64,000 nt of DNA from Caenibius sp. WL (lineage in GTDB: Bacteria; Pseudomonadota; Alphaproteobacteria; Sphingomonadales; Sphingomonadaceae). Positions 28,532 through 36,509 of this stretch are shown piece after piece (position 1 is the stretch's first letter; the number at the start of each line of letters is the position of its first letter). The DNA is taken from positions 818,501 through 882,500 of the forward strand of contig NZ_CP081844.1 of NCBI RefSeq assembly GCF_019803445.1. The letters run 5' to 3'. The position numbers and the translations under genes are program-made. The notes beneath the pieces were generated by a model, which saw nothing but the letters and a program-made list of their open reading frames with translations, was not told the origin of the DNA and made no database searches.

Positions 28532-30808
28532 TTATGGTTGAAAGTGGATTTCGACCTTCTCCAGCTCATTCTTCGGGAAGGGGAAGGTTCCGAACTGGGC
28601 ATAGGCATCGCTGACTGGCGATCCCGCATCATAGCCGATATCGGTGGCGGCCCAGCTGATGATGGCTGCCGGTGTCATGGAAAGGGGGCCACCCCCGATC
28701 CTTCGGCCATTCTCCAGAAATTCGATTGTGCCCTGAAAAGCATTGTCCTTGCGGAAGCGCACTTCGACTTTGGCCGGTCCCACAGCGATTTGCCTGTCGG
28801 AGACGATGCGTGTCTCCTTCCCGAAATCGTTGAAGACGAAATTCAGGTATCCATCCATGACGAACACCGAGAATCCCCCAAACCGGTCGCCGCTGGCGAT
28901 TGCGACACCGTTCGATCCGGTACTTTTGCGGTTGAAGAAGGAAGTGACCGAAAACGATTTGTTGCTGAGGTTGGGCAAGGCGGAGAAGGGAACCGTGCCG
29001 GTTTCAGGGTAGAAAGTGTAGGTGGTGACCACCTCTTCCGGATTGCCGAAGCCGAATTCGCCCATGGCGCGATCGTCTATCGGCAACACATTGAATTGGC
29101 GTGCCTGTTCCCACCAGAGACGCTTCAGTTCCTCCACCTTGCGGGGATTGCGCGGTGCGATATCGGTGCTTAGGGAAAAGTCCTTCCTGGTATTGAACAA
29201 CTGCCAATGATCCGTTTCGAATGGGGTGCCCTTGCGATGGTTGGCATAGGCTACCCAGCCGTTGCTCCAGATTGAACGGTTGCCCCAAAGCTCGAAATAC
29301 TGCGTGGATCTCGGATCGGGAGCTTTGGCATCGGCAAAGGTTGCGCTGATGTCCTCTCCTTCCAGCGGCATCTGCTTCACGCCGTTGAAATGCGTTGGCA
29401 GCACCGCTCCTGCTGCCTTTAACGCAGTCGGTGTGATATCGATGATATCGACGAACTGGTTGCGCACTTGCCCATCTGCAGGGATGCGTCCCTGCCAGGA
29501 AATGATCAAAGGCGTACGCGTGCCTCCGGCTTGCACGCTGTGCTTGAAATTCCGGAACGGCGTGTTGCTGACCATTGCCCAGCCATGGGGATAGTTGCCA
29601 TAACTTCGTTCGGTTCCAACATCGTCCAGATGGGCGAGCAATTCCGCCTCATCCTGAGCTTTCCGTGCCTGATTGGTGATATTGTAGGTGAGATTTGTGG
29701 TTCCGAGCTGCTCGCCTTCGCGGCTCGCTCCATTGTCGGACATGAGCACTATCATGGTGTTCTCACGCAGACCGGCCTTGTCGAGAAAGCCAAGCAGCCT
29801 GCCGATTTCATGATCCGTTTGCTCCAGAAACCCGGCATAGGCTTCCTGCATGCGCGCTGCGATGGCCTTTTGCGCCGGAGTCAATGACGCCCATGGGCGG
29901 ACATCGTCATCTCTCGGCGGCAACTTCGTATCGGCCGGAATGACCCCGAGCGCTTTCTGGCGATGGAAACGCTCAGTCCGCATGGCATCCCACCCGGCAT
30001 CGTAACGCCCCTTGTATTTCGCGATATACGACAATGGGGCTTGGTGGGGCGCATGGGTCGCACCGGGCGCGAGATAGAGGAAAAATGGTTTGCCCGGGGC
30101 AACTGCTATATGGGACGCGATCATCTGCAAGGAACGATCGACCAGATCCTCGTTGAGATTGTAATCCGGGCCTGAACGGGGTGGCTGCACGGTGTTGTCG
30201 ATCATCAATTCCGGATGGAACTGGTCCGTCATGCCGTGGAAGCCATAGAACCGGTCGAACCCCCTCTGAACGGGCCATTCGGCCACAGAAGACGTCCCGC
30301 CCAGCGGCGGTGTGTTGTGCCACTTTCCGACCATGAAAGTGCTGTAGCCGTTCGTCCGAAGCAATTCGGCTACAGTGGCGGACGCGTGGCTTATATGTCC
30401 CCGCTTGTTCGGGAAGCCATTGACGATGTTGGAGAGATTTCCGACGCCAACCGAATGGCTGTTCCGCCCTGTGAGAAGGGCCGCGCGGGAAGGGGAACAC
30501 ACGGCGCGCGTATGAAAATTGTTATACACCAGCCCTCCGCGCGCGAACTTGTCTATGTTGGGCGTCGCGATTTCCGATCCATAGATTCCCAGATCGCCAA
30601 ACCCGGTGTCATCGAGCAGGATATAGATGATGTTTGGGCTACCTGCCGCCGCGCGCACCGGCGCTTCGAAATCGGGTTGGGACTGGGCAACGGTATCGCC
30701 GATCTTGCCGCGGAATTCCGTCTGCCCGAGGGCCGTTGTCGCCGCCAGATTGGCCGAAAAAGTCAATGCAACCAACGGCGGTATGGAGAGCCACTTCATA
30801 ATCTTCAT
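28532..30808 (-). CDS. Arylsulfatase (formylglycine-dependent, type I)
   Basis: A 758-residue exported sulfatase. A signal peptide spans ~1-28 (TTALGQ). The metal ligands D66/D67 (LLDDTGFGD) and the sulfatase signature AVCSPSRAALLTGRN with Cys104 (the formylglycine precursor) are intact, as are GKWHN, ATHAPH and MSDNGAS. The long C-terminal part (from ~570) is a beta-rich extension typical of the larger arylsulfatases. It hydrolyses sulfate esters in the periplasm. It needs a formylglycine-generating enzyme encoded elsewhere. The start is 30808 or 30799; both lack a strong ribosome-binding site. It is first in an operon with a TBDR. Confidence 0.93.
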   Translation of the reverse strand: MKIMKWLSIPPLVALTFSANLAATTALGQTEFRGKIGDTVAQSQPDFEAPVRAAAGSPNIIYILLDDTGFGDLGIYGSEIATPNIDKFARGGLVYNNFHTRAVCSPSRAALLTGRNSHSVGVGNLSNIVNGFPNKRGHISHASATVAELLRTNGYSTFMVGKWHNTPPLGGTSSVAEWPVQRGFDRFYGFHGMTDQFHPELMIDNTVQPPRSGPDYNLNEDLVDRSLQMIASHIAVAPGKPFFLYLAPGATHAPHQAPLSYIAKYKGRYDAGWDAMRTERFHRQKALGVIPADTKLPPRDDDVRPWASLTPAQKAIAARMQEAYAGFLEQTDHEIGRLLGFLDKAGLRENTMIVLMSDNGASREGEQLGTTNLTYNITNQARKAQDEAELLAHLDDVGTERSYGNYPHGWAMVSNTPFRNFKHSVQAGGTRTPLIISWQGRIPADGQVRNQFVDIIDITPTALKAAGAVLPTHFNGVKQMPLEGEDISATFADAKAPDPRSTQYFELWGNRSIWSNGWVAYANHRKGTPFETDHWQLFNTRKDFSLSTDIAPRNPRKVEELKRLWWEQARQFNVLPIDDRAMGEFGFGNPEEVVTTYTFYPETGTVPFSALPNLSNKSFSVTSFFNRKSTGSNGVAIASGDRFGGFSVFVMDGYLNFVFNDFGKETRIVSDRQIAVGPAKVEVRFRKDNAFQGTIEFLENGRRIGGGPLSMTPAAIISWAATDIGYDAGSPVSDAYAQFGTFPFPKNELEKVEIHFQP

Positions 30809-31121
30809 CCCATTTCTTTGCCGGAAAAGACCTTTGCGGCCACCTCCCACTCTTCCTGCAATTCTTCTTGAGGTCGGTTAGAGGAATGAAAAGGAAGCGA
30901 TTGGCGATAATTCCGCGCATTTGATGGAGCGCAAGTCACCTGCATTGCATGACTGGCGCCCTTCAAATGGACATCTCTTTCTGTCGGCACTGGATCGGTT
31001 TGCGCGTCCGCCGGTTGCCAGCCAATGTAAATGAGCTAGTTTGCCCTCACAATTTCAGTGGCGTTATCGATGGCGCCATCGATGTATTAAATCCTGCCAT
31101 TTGGGGGGAGTTGATCGAGAC
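30809..31121. other. Divergent control region, arylsulfatase / AraC
   Basis: 313 bases without a gene, containing the promoters of both divergent units. The one clear element is the 18-bp perfect palindrome at 31066-31083, close to the araC-type start. Confidence 0.6.
31066..31083. promoter_or_regulatory. 18-bp perfect palindrome, candidate operator
   Basis: ATCGATGGCGCCATCGAT reads identically on both strands. It ends 38 bases before the AraC-type start codon and lies in the divergent promoter region, so it is well placed to bind a dimeric regulator. Confidence 0.6.
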
Positions 31122-31976
31122 ATGGAACGCGTCACTGTCAACGCAGCCAACATGCGGTTCGAATATGGCCAGTTCTCATGGCCCGAGGACGAGGATCGGC
31201 GACTGGTAAGTTCGAACCACATGTTGAGCATGACAAACCTGACGCCCCGGACTCTTGCCGAAGGGTGGTATGAACTGGACAGTGACATATCCTCTCCCCG
31301 GTCTTTGGGGACAATTGTCATGGTCCCGGCCGCAGTTCCGCTGCATACGCGTAGCGACGGCGGCATGCTGAACGTGGCCCGATTGCAATTCGATCCGGCG
31401 GATAGCGATCTCGACCTGCTCACCCGCGAACGTGATCCATCGCTCCTCAGCGATTGTCTTGATATTCGCTGCTCGGAAGTAGGGTACGGTATGCGCCGTC
31501 TGGCTCAGGAAGCTGTCGCGCCTGGCTTCGCATCCGATCTCCTGCTTGAGACGATCGGCGCGCTTATCAAGATCGATCTGGTTCGTCATGTACGCCGCAC
31601 CCGGGCGGATGCGCACAGTCAAAATGGAAAAGGACTGTCACATGCCGAATTGCGCAAGGTGCAAGACTACATCGATGAAAACCTTACCCGGCGGATCCGG
31701 GTCGCAGAACTTGCAGGTGTGCTCGGTATGAGCGAGCGCCATTTCATGCGGCTGTTTCGTATGGGAATGGGAGAAACGGTGTACCGCTTTGTCGAAAAAA
31801 GGCGTTTCGAAAAGGCGAAGGCCATGCTGGAAGCCGAAAGACCTTTAAAGCAAATCGCCTATCTCCTCGGCTTTTCAAGCCGGGTTTCCTTTACCGTGGC
31901 ATTTAAACGCATATCCGGGAAATCACCCTTGTCTTACAGGAAGAAATATTTGGAATCGAGTGTTCGGAGAAATTAG
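31122..31976 (+). CDS. AraC family transcriptional regulator
   Basis: A 284-residue regulator with an unfamiliar N-terminal sensory region and a C-terminal AraC/XylS double helix-turn-helix (about 190-284: RRIRVAELAGVLGMSERHFM, then LKQIAYLLGFSSRVSFTVAF and GKSPLSYRKKYL). It is divergent from the arylsulfatase-TBDR operon and most likely regulates it in response to the imported compound. The ATG at 31122 is chosen over an upstream in-frame start because the purine-rich GGGGGGAG and GATCGAGA lie between them. It converges with the hemerythrin gene, 17 bases away. Confidence 0.9.
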   Translation: MERVTVNAANMRFEYGQFSWPEDEDRRLVSSNHMLSMTNLTPRTLAEGWYELDSDISSPRSLGTIVMVPAAVPLHTRSDGGMLNVARLQFDPADSDLDLLTRERDPSLLSDCLDIRCSEVGYGMRRLAQEAVAPGFASDLLLETIGALIKIDLVRHVRRTRADAHSQNGKGLSHAELRKVQDYIDENLTRRIRVAELAGVLGMSERHFMRLFRMGMGETVYRFVEKRRFEKAKAMLEAERPLKQIAYLLGFSSRVSFTVAFKRISGKSPLSYRKKYLESSVRRN

Positions 31977-31993
31977 GTTAAGAAATAATAAAT

Positions 31994-32614
31994 TCAATTT
32001 TTAAGATTGATTTTCTCTTCAATTTTCGCTGCGGCTTTTTCCTCCCTCTTTCTGCGGTTGAAGACCTGCCGCATATAACGAAGATCGGAAGCGCTCAGAT
32101 GCTTCTCTGCCGCCACGAACTGTTCCTGTTCCTCCTCGCGGATGTGGTGGAGATATTCTTCCCTCAGACCAGCGAAGCGACGCAACCAGGCTGAAGACGC
32201 CATATCGCGCGCTGCGAGATCGGCCAGCATATCATCGATTTCCTTATGCTCGGCAATCGCATGCCGGGCGAAGTCGGTTGTATTGGGGTCGCGCAGAACC
32301 GTTGACCATAAAGCCTGCTCCTCGGCAGCGGCGTGGCCTTTCAACTCTTGGACCAGTTCCGTAAAGAGCATCTCCCGCTCAGGGGAATTGCCTGTCGTTT
32401 CCTCGATCATTGCCAGCAAAGCGCGATGGCGGTCATGGTCTTCGACCAGTCGGCCGAACACATCAGGATTGCCCCGGAATTTTGTCTTGGGTGTGCTGCC
32501 GATCCGCACGGCAAGATCGGGCGCCAGCGCTTTCGCTTTGGCGATGGCTTCCGCTTTCGCTTGTGCCGCCGGTACGGGGTTAAAGGTACGGGATTCGATT
32601 GTCTTGGCTGTCAT
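31994..32614 (-). CDS. Hemerythrin (HHE) domain protein
   Basis: A 206-residue helical protein with HHE metal-binding motifs: LVEDHDRHRALL, LKGHAAAEEQALW, AIAEHKEIDDML and YLHHIREEEQEQF, giving the His/Glu set for a di-iron site. The C-terminal 30 residues are Lys/Arg/Glu rich (RRKREEKAAAKIEEK), and the N-terminus carries Ala/Lys repeats. It probably binds or buffers oxygen, nitric oxide or iron under stress. GGGAAGG precedes the ATG. A perfect EcfG promoter lies 112 bases upstream. Confidence 0.9.
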   Translation of the reverse strand: MTAKTIESRTFNPVPAAQAKAEAIAKAKALAPDLAVRIGSTPKTKFRGNPDVFGRLVEDHDRHRALLAMIEETTGNSPEREMLFTELVQELKGHAAAEEQALWSTVLRDPNTTDFARHAIAEHKEIDDMLADLAARDMASSAWLRRFAGLREEYLHHIREEEQEQFVAAEKHLSASDLRYMRQVFNRRKREEKAAAKIEEKINLKN

Positions 32615-32625
32615 ATCCGCCTTCC

Positions 32626-32757
32626 CTACGAATGAGACCATGCCTCGGGGTCACGACGTACCCAGCGGCGCTCGTATGCCCATGCGAGTTCCAAAGCATG
32701 CTGTGGAATTTGCCTTCTAATCCCATAACGGAGGCGAAAGGCATGGGTTCCCTTCAC
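32626..32757 (-). CDS. Possible 43-residue small protein upstream of hemerythrin gene
   Basis: A GTG-started frame encoding 43 residues with a protein-like, helical, basic and tryptophan-rich end (HALELAWAYERRWVRRDPEAW). It stops 11 bases before the hemerythrin start. The EcfG promoter at 32727-32751 lies inside its first 11 codons, so from that promoter only a shorter product or a leader could be made. It could be a small protein from another promoter, a decayed gene or chance. Confidence 0.25.
   Translation of the reverse strand: MKGTHAFRLRYGIRRQIPQHALELAWAYERRWVRRDPEAWSHS
32727..32751 (-). promoter_or_regulatory. EcfG-type general-stress promoter, hemerythrin gene
   Basis: Perfect GGAAC-N16-CGTT on the minus strand (-35 at 32751-32747, -10 at 32730-32727). 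It would give a leader of roughly 100 bases before the hemerythrin start. Confidence 0.75.
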
Positions 32758-32790
32758 ATGGTGCAAGCCGACATCGCAAGCTGGTGATGG

Positions 32791-34398
32791 CTAGGGCTGG
32801 ATCAGGTCCCGTAAAGTCTCAAGACGGTCCGCTTCGTGGGCAGGCTTGTCGGTGCGAATGCGGTTGATGCGCGGAAAACGCATCGCCAGACCCGATTTAT
32901 GCCGCTTGCTTTCGTGCACAGAATCAAAGGCGACTTCTAACACCAAGCTCTTGTCCGTCTCGCGTACCGGACCAAACCGGTTGACGGTATGCGTGCGGAT
33001 ATAGCGATCGAGCCAGCGCAATTCCTTGTCGGTAAAACCGAAATAGGCCTTGCCCACTGGCACCAGTTCCGCACCCTGATCCGGGTCACCGTCCCAGCAC
33101 CCGAACGTATAGTCGGAATAGAATGAAGAACGCTTCCCGCTCCCGCGCTGCGCGTACATCAGGACACAATCGACCAAAAGGGGATCGCGCTTCCACTTGT
33201 ACCACAGCCCCGTCCGCCGGCCGGCAACGTAAGCGCTGTCCCGGCGCTTGAGCATGACGCCTTCAATCGCTTCGTCTCTTGTCCGCTCACGGATCGCGGC
33301 AAGTTCCTCAAGGCTGGCGACCGTGATTGTTTCGCTCAGATCGAACCGTGTCGGATCCAGCCGTGGGATCAGTTGCTCCAGCCGGCTGCGGCGCTGCTCC
33401 CACGAGAGTGGCCGCAAATCTTCGTCTCCTGCCAGCAGGATATCGTAAAGGCGCACGAAAGCGGGATAGTCCTGCAGCATCTTGCGCGAGACAGTCTTGC
33501 GGCCGAGCCGTTGTTGCAGGGCATTGAAACTCGCCGCGCCGCCTTTTTGCCCGCCTTGATGGCTGCCGCGCACCAGCAGTTCCCCATCAAGCACAGCCGG
33601 AATATCCATGGCCTCGGCAATCTCGGGAAAAGTGGCGGTGATGTCTTCGCCCGACCGGGAATATATCCGCGTTTCGCCGTCATCCTTCGTCCCAACATGG
33701 ACGATCTGCACCCGGATGCCGTCCCATTTCCACTCGGCGGCGTAGTCGGGCATGTCGATGATGGTTTTATCGAGCGGATGCGCGAGCATGAAAGGGCGGA
33801 ACAGGGGCAACCCTTCGCCCGAAGGCGGTGGAGCGCCCCGGTCCGCCCAATCGAACAGCGGGATATAGGGGGGCACCTGTCCGTGCCAATATTCCTCCAC
33901 ATCGTCCACGAGCACGCCGAATGCATCGGCAAACGCCACTTTGGCGAGGCGGGCGGAGACGCCGATCCGCATGGCCCCTGTCGCCAATTTGAGCAGGGCA
34001 TAACGGCCATTGGCATCCAGGCGATCAAGAAGCCCCGGAAGGTCCGTCATCACCGAAGCGCGTGTCATTGCCGCCAGTGCATCGACCGCTTCGGCAACGC
34101 GCGGCGGCACTCCCTCTCCGTCCTCTGCGGCGGGCCAGAGCAGGCTCGCCGTTTCGGCGGTATCGCCCACGTAATCCCGTGACAGAGCATAAAGCACAGG
34201 ATCGATCCGTTCCGTCAGCAGCTTGCGGATCACCGACGACTTCACCGCAGGGAAGTCTATCCCGCCGGTCAGCGCTGCGAGTGCCCAGCCGCGATCGGGA
34301 TCGGGCGTGGTCTTCAGATAATCGGCGATAAGTTTGAGCTTGCCATTGCGTGAGCGAGTGTAAGTGAGAGCATCGACCAGGATGGCGAACCGTTCCAT
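32791..34398 (-). CDS. ATP-dependent DNA ligase (cisplatin damage response type)
   Basis: A 535-residue ATP-dependent ligase. An N-terminal helical DNA-binding domain (~1-200) precedes the adenylyltransferase domain with active-site Lys224 in EWKWDGIR, then RIYSRSGED, LDGELLV, the EGVMLKRRDS motif and WYKWKRD, and a C-terminal OB domain. The size and pairing with an MBL-fold exonuclease match the ligase-associated DNA damage response family known from alphaproteobacteria. It starts 1 base after the exonuclease stop, so translation is coupled. The usual partner helicase (DEXH) and PdeM-type phosphoesterase are not in the window. Confidence 0.93.
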   Translation of the reverse strand: MERFAILVDALTYTRSRNGKLKLIADYLKTTPDPDRGWALAALTGGIDFPAVKSSVIRKLLTERIDPVLYALSRDYVGDTAETASLLWPAAEDGEGVPPRVAEAVDALAAMTRASVMTDLPGLLDRLDANGRYALLKLATGAMRIGVSARLAKVAFADAFGVLVDDVEEYWHGQVPPYIPLFDWADRGAPPPSGEGLPLFRPFMLAHPLDKTIIDMPDYAAEWKWDGIRVQIVHVGTKDDGETRIYSRSGEDITATFPEIAEAMDIPAVLDGELLVRGSHQGGQKGGAASFNALQQRLGRKTVSRKMLQDYPAFVRLYDILLAGDEDLRPLSWEQRRSRLEQLIPRLDPTRFDLSETITVASLEELAAIRERTRDEAIEGVMLKRRDSAYVAGRRTGLWYKWKRDPLLVDCVLMYAQRGSGKRSSFYSDYTFGCWDGDPDQGAELVPVGKAYFGFTDKELRWLDRYIRTHTVNRFGPVRETDKSLVLEVAFDSVHESKRHKSGLAMRFPRINRIRTDKPAHEADRLETLRDLIQP

Positions 34399-34399
34399 C

Positions 34400-35404
34400 T
34401 CAATCGTCCTCGTCTTCGTAACCGACGAGAGTGAGTGCGCGGGCGCGGCGTTGGTTGAGCTCGCACCAGCGAAGCAGAGCTTCCTCGCGACCATGCGTGA
34501 TCCATGTTTCCACCGGGTCCACTTCGCGAATGGTTCCGGTCAGTTCTTCCCAATCGGCGTGATCGGAAATGACCAGCGGCAATTCGACATTGCGTTGGCG
34601 CGCGCGCTGCCGCACGCGCATCCAGCCCGAAGCCATGGCGGTGATGGGGTCGGGCAGGCGGCGGCTCCAGCGATCGTTGAGGGCGGAAGGTGGGCATAGG
34701 ACGATCTGCCCGGCGAGATCATTCCTAGCCCTATCGCCGACAAGCTCGAACGGACCGAGATCGACACCCCATTCCTCGTAGAGACGGCACATCCGTTCCA
34801 TTGCCCCGTGGAGGTAGATCGGCTCGCCATAACCGGCGCGGCGCAATTCGGCCATCAGGCGCTGCGCCTTGCCGAGGGCATATGCGCCGACAAGCACGCA
34901 GCGCTCAGGATTTGCCGCTCGCGCGGCAAGCAAACGGGAAATCTCTTCTTCCACCGGTGGATGGCGGAACAGCGGCAGACCGAATGTGGCCTCGGTAATC
35001 AAGACATCGCAGGGCACCGGTTCGAACGGATCGCATGTGGGGTCGCGCCGCCGCTTGTAATCGCCCGTGACGACGATCCGCTCGTCAGCATACTCGAGCA
35101 ATATCTGCGCAGAACCGAGCACATGCCCCGCCGGCAGCCATGTGGCTTTCACCCCGCCTTGCAAGGTTATCTGCTCACCATAAACGGCTGGAGATACCTT
35201 CGCCTGTTCTCCATAGCGCAAAGCCATGATGGCCAACGTCGCCGGGGCTGCGATCACACGATCATGCCCACCGCGCGCGTGATCGGCATGGCCATGCGTG
35301 ATGAGCGCGCAAGGTACCGCCACCGCAGGATCGATCCAACAGTCAGCCGGTGCGATATAGAGCCCCGAGGGGCGCGGTTGTAACCAGGCGAAGTTATTTG
35401 CCAT
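34400..35404 (-). CDS. Ligase-associated DNA exonuclease (MBL fold)
   Basis: A 334-residue metallo-beta-lactamase/beta-CASP-type nuclease. The metal motif ITHGHADHARGG (His37, His39, Asp41, His42), the second site AGHVLGSAQI, the VTGDYKR loop and the C-terminal SDHADW/ITHGREEALL motifs are all present. It is the usual partner of the DNA ligase encoded 1 base downstream and probably trims DNA ends before joining. A perfect EcfG promoter ends only 10 bases before the ATG, so the transcript may be nearly leaderless. Confidence 0.92.
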   Translation of the reverse strand: MANNFAWLQPRPSGLYIAPADCWIDPAVAVPCALITHGHADHARGGHDRVIAAPATLAIMALRYGEQAKVSPAVYGEQITLQGGVKATWLPAGHVLGSAQILLEYADERIVVTGDYKRRRDPTCDPFEPVPCDVLITEATFGLPLFRHPPVEEEISRLLAARAANPERCVLVGAYALGKAQRLMAELRRAGYGEPIYLHGAMERMCRLYEEWGVDLGPFELVGDRARNDLAGQIVLCPPSALNDRWSRRLPDPITAMASGWMRVRQRARQRNVELPLVISDHADWEELTGTIREVDPVETWITHGREEALLRWCELNQRRARALTLVGYEDEDD

Positions 35405-35414
35405 TACTTGGCAG

Positions 35415-35439
35415 AACGGCGGGAAAAAGAGCTGGTTCC
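35415..35439 (-). promoter_or_regulatory. EcfG-type general-stress promoter, exonuclease-ligase pair
   Basis: Perfect GGAAC-N16-CGTT on the minus strand (-35 at 35439-35435, -10 at 35418-35415), ending 10 bases upstream of the exonuclease start codon. Confidence 0.8.
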
Positions 35440-35501
35440 TCCTTCACATCGCGGGGGCAGTTGGGGCAGTCACACTTGCAAGAGGTTGCAGCGTGGCTGC
35501 C

Positions 35502-36056
35502 TCAACGCGGCGAAGGAACACCGCGCCATTCACCCGGTGCAAGCCCTTCCAGTGTCCAGTCGCCAATGCTCCAGCGTACCAGCCTTAGTGTCGGTAAGCC
35601 CACGGCCGCGGTCATCCGGCGTACCTGGCGATTGCGTCCTTCGCGGATCGTCAGTCGAAGCCAGTGATCGGGGACGCTTTTGCGGAAGCGGACCGGCGGA
35701 TCGCGAGGCCATAGTGCTGGCGGATCGATCTGTTCGACCTCGGCTGGGCGCGTGATGCCATCCTTGAGTTGGACACCTCGCCGCAGCCGTTCGAGCGCTG
35801 CTTCCTGCGGTGTGCCTTCGACCTGCACCAGATAGGTCTTCGGCAGTTTGAAGCGCGGGTCGGATATCCTGGCCTGCAATCTGCCATCGTCAGTCAGCAG
35901 GAGGAGCCCTTCGCTGTCGCGGTCGAGCCGTCCGGCCGGATAGACGGCCGGTACATCGATGAATTCGGACAGCGTCGCGCGTGCCGTGTCCCCCGCGCTA
36001 TCCGTGAACTGGGAGAGCACATTGTAAGGCTTGTTGAACAAGATCAGCTTTGCCAT
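35502..36056 (-). CDS. rluE: 23S rRNA pseudouridine synthase RluE-type
   Basis: A 184-residue pseudouridine synthase of the RsuA/RluB/RluE/RluF family without the N-terminal S4 domain, as in RluE. The catalytic Asp45 lies in [15 protein letters not shown]; the KTYLVQVEG strand and the [23 protein letters not shown] region are canonical. It should modify one uridine of 23S rRNA. It follows the RNase H-like gene by 16 bases and precedes the exonuclease by 97 bases. Confidence 0.9.
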   Translation of the reverse strand: MAKLILFNKPYNVLSQFTDSAGDTARATLSEFIDVPAVYPAGRLDRDSEGLLLLTDDGRLQARISDPRFKLPKTYLVQVEGTPQEAALERLRRGVQLKDGITRPAEVEQIDPPALWPRDPPVRFRKSVPDHWLRLTIREGRNRQVRRMTAAVGLPTLRLVRWSIGDWTLEGLAPGEWRGVPSPR

Positions 36057-36072
36057 GTCCTGCTATCCCCGG

Positions 36073-36447
36073 TCAGAGCCTGCCATGGATGCGTTCCAGC
36101 GCGATCCCCGCAAGATTCTGCGTGCGGCGGATGTGATGAAGCCGCACGCGTTCGAAATGACCTGTCAAGGCACGGAATTCGGCCAGTCTCGCTGTAAAGC
36201 GCGGAGCCCGGCATGCGACAGTGCCTTGGGCCTGATTCACGATCAGAGAGAAATCTCCCAGCAGCGTTACGTCTGCCAGACCCAGCGATCTGGCAACCGT
36301 AAGGGCATGGATCAGAGCAAGCCATTCCGCATCGTTGTTGTCCCCTTCGCCGAGTGTGTTGTGATGAAAAACTTGGCCCCCCGCGACCACCATCGTTTGC
36401 ATCGGGCCGGGGTTCGGCCGGCAACAGCCATCGAAGAAGATTTTCAT
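36073..36447 (-). CDS. RNase H-like family protein
   Basis: A 124-residue RNase HI-fold protein. The first acidic residue is in MKIFFDGCCRPNPGPM, the Glu in DNNDAEWLALIHAL and the third Asp in LLGDFSLIVNQ. The C-terminal segment is short and the fourth acidic residue is not obvious, so it belongs with the reduced RNase H-like proteins rather than RnhA itself. It may act on RNA-DNA hybrids. It lies in a run of minus-strand genes (DUF72, RNase H-like, RluE). The start is set by the family's first strand; the ribosome-binding site is weak. Confidence 0.75.
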   Translation of the reverse strand: MKIFFDGCCRPNPGPMQTMVVAGGQVFHHNTLGEGDNNDAEWLALIHALTVARSLGLADVTLLGDFSLIVNQAQGTVACRAPRFTARLAEFRALTGHFERVRLHHIRRTQNLAGIALERIHGRL

Positions 36448-36509
36448 CCTGTGCGGCTTACGCGAAAGGCATCCGGCTTGCCATCTCGGTTCCACAGCCA
36501 GTGCATCGG

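Noticed and set aside
34996-35035. GGTTCGAAC-like sequence resembling a tRNA T-loop
   Set aside because: It lies inside the exonuclease gene and has no cloverleaf around it. Similar strings at other places are also coding.
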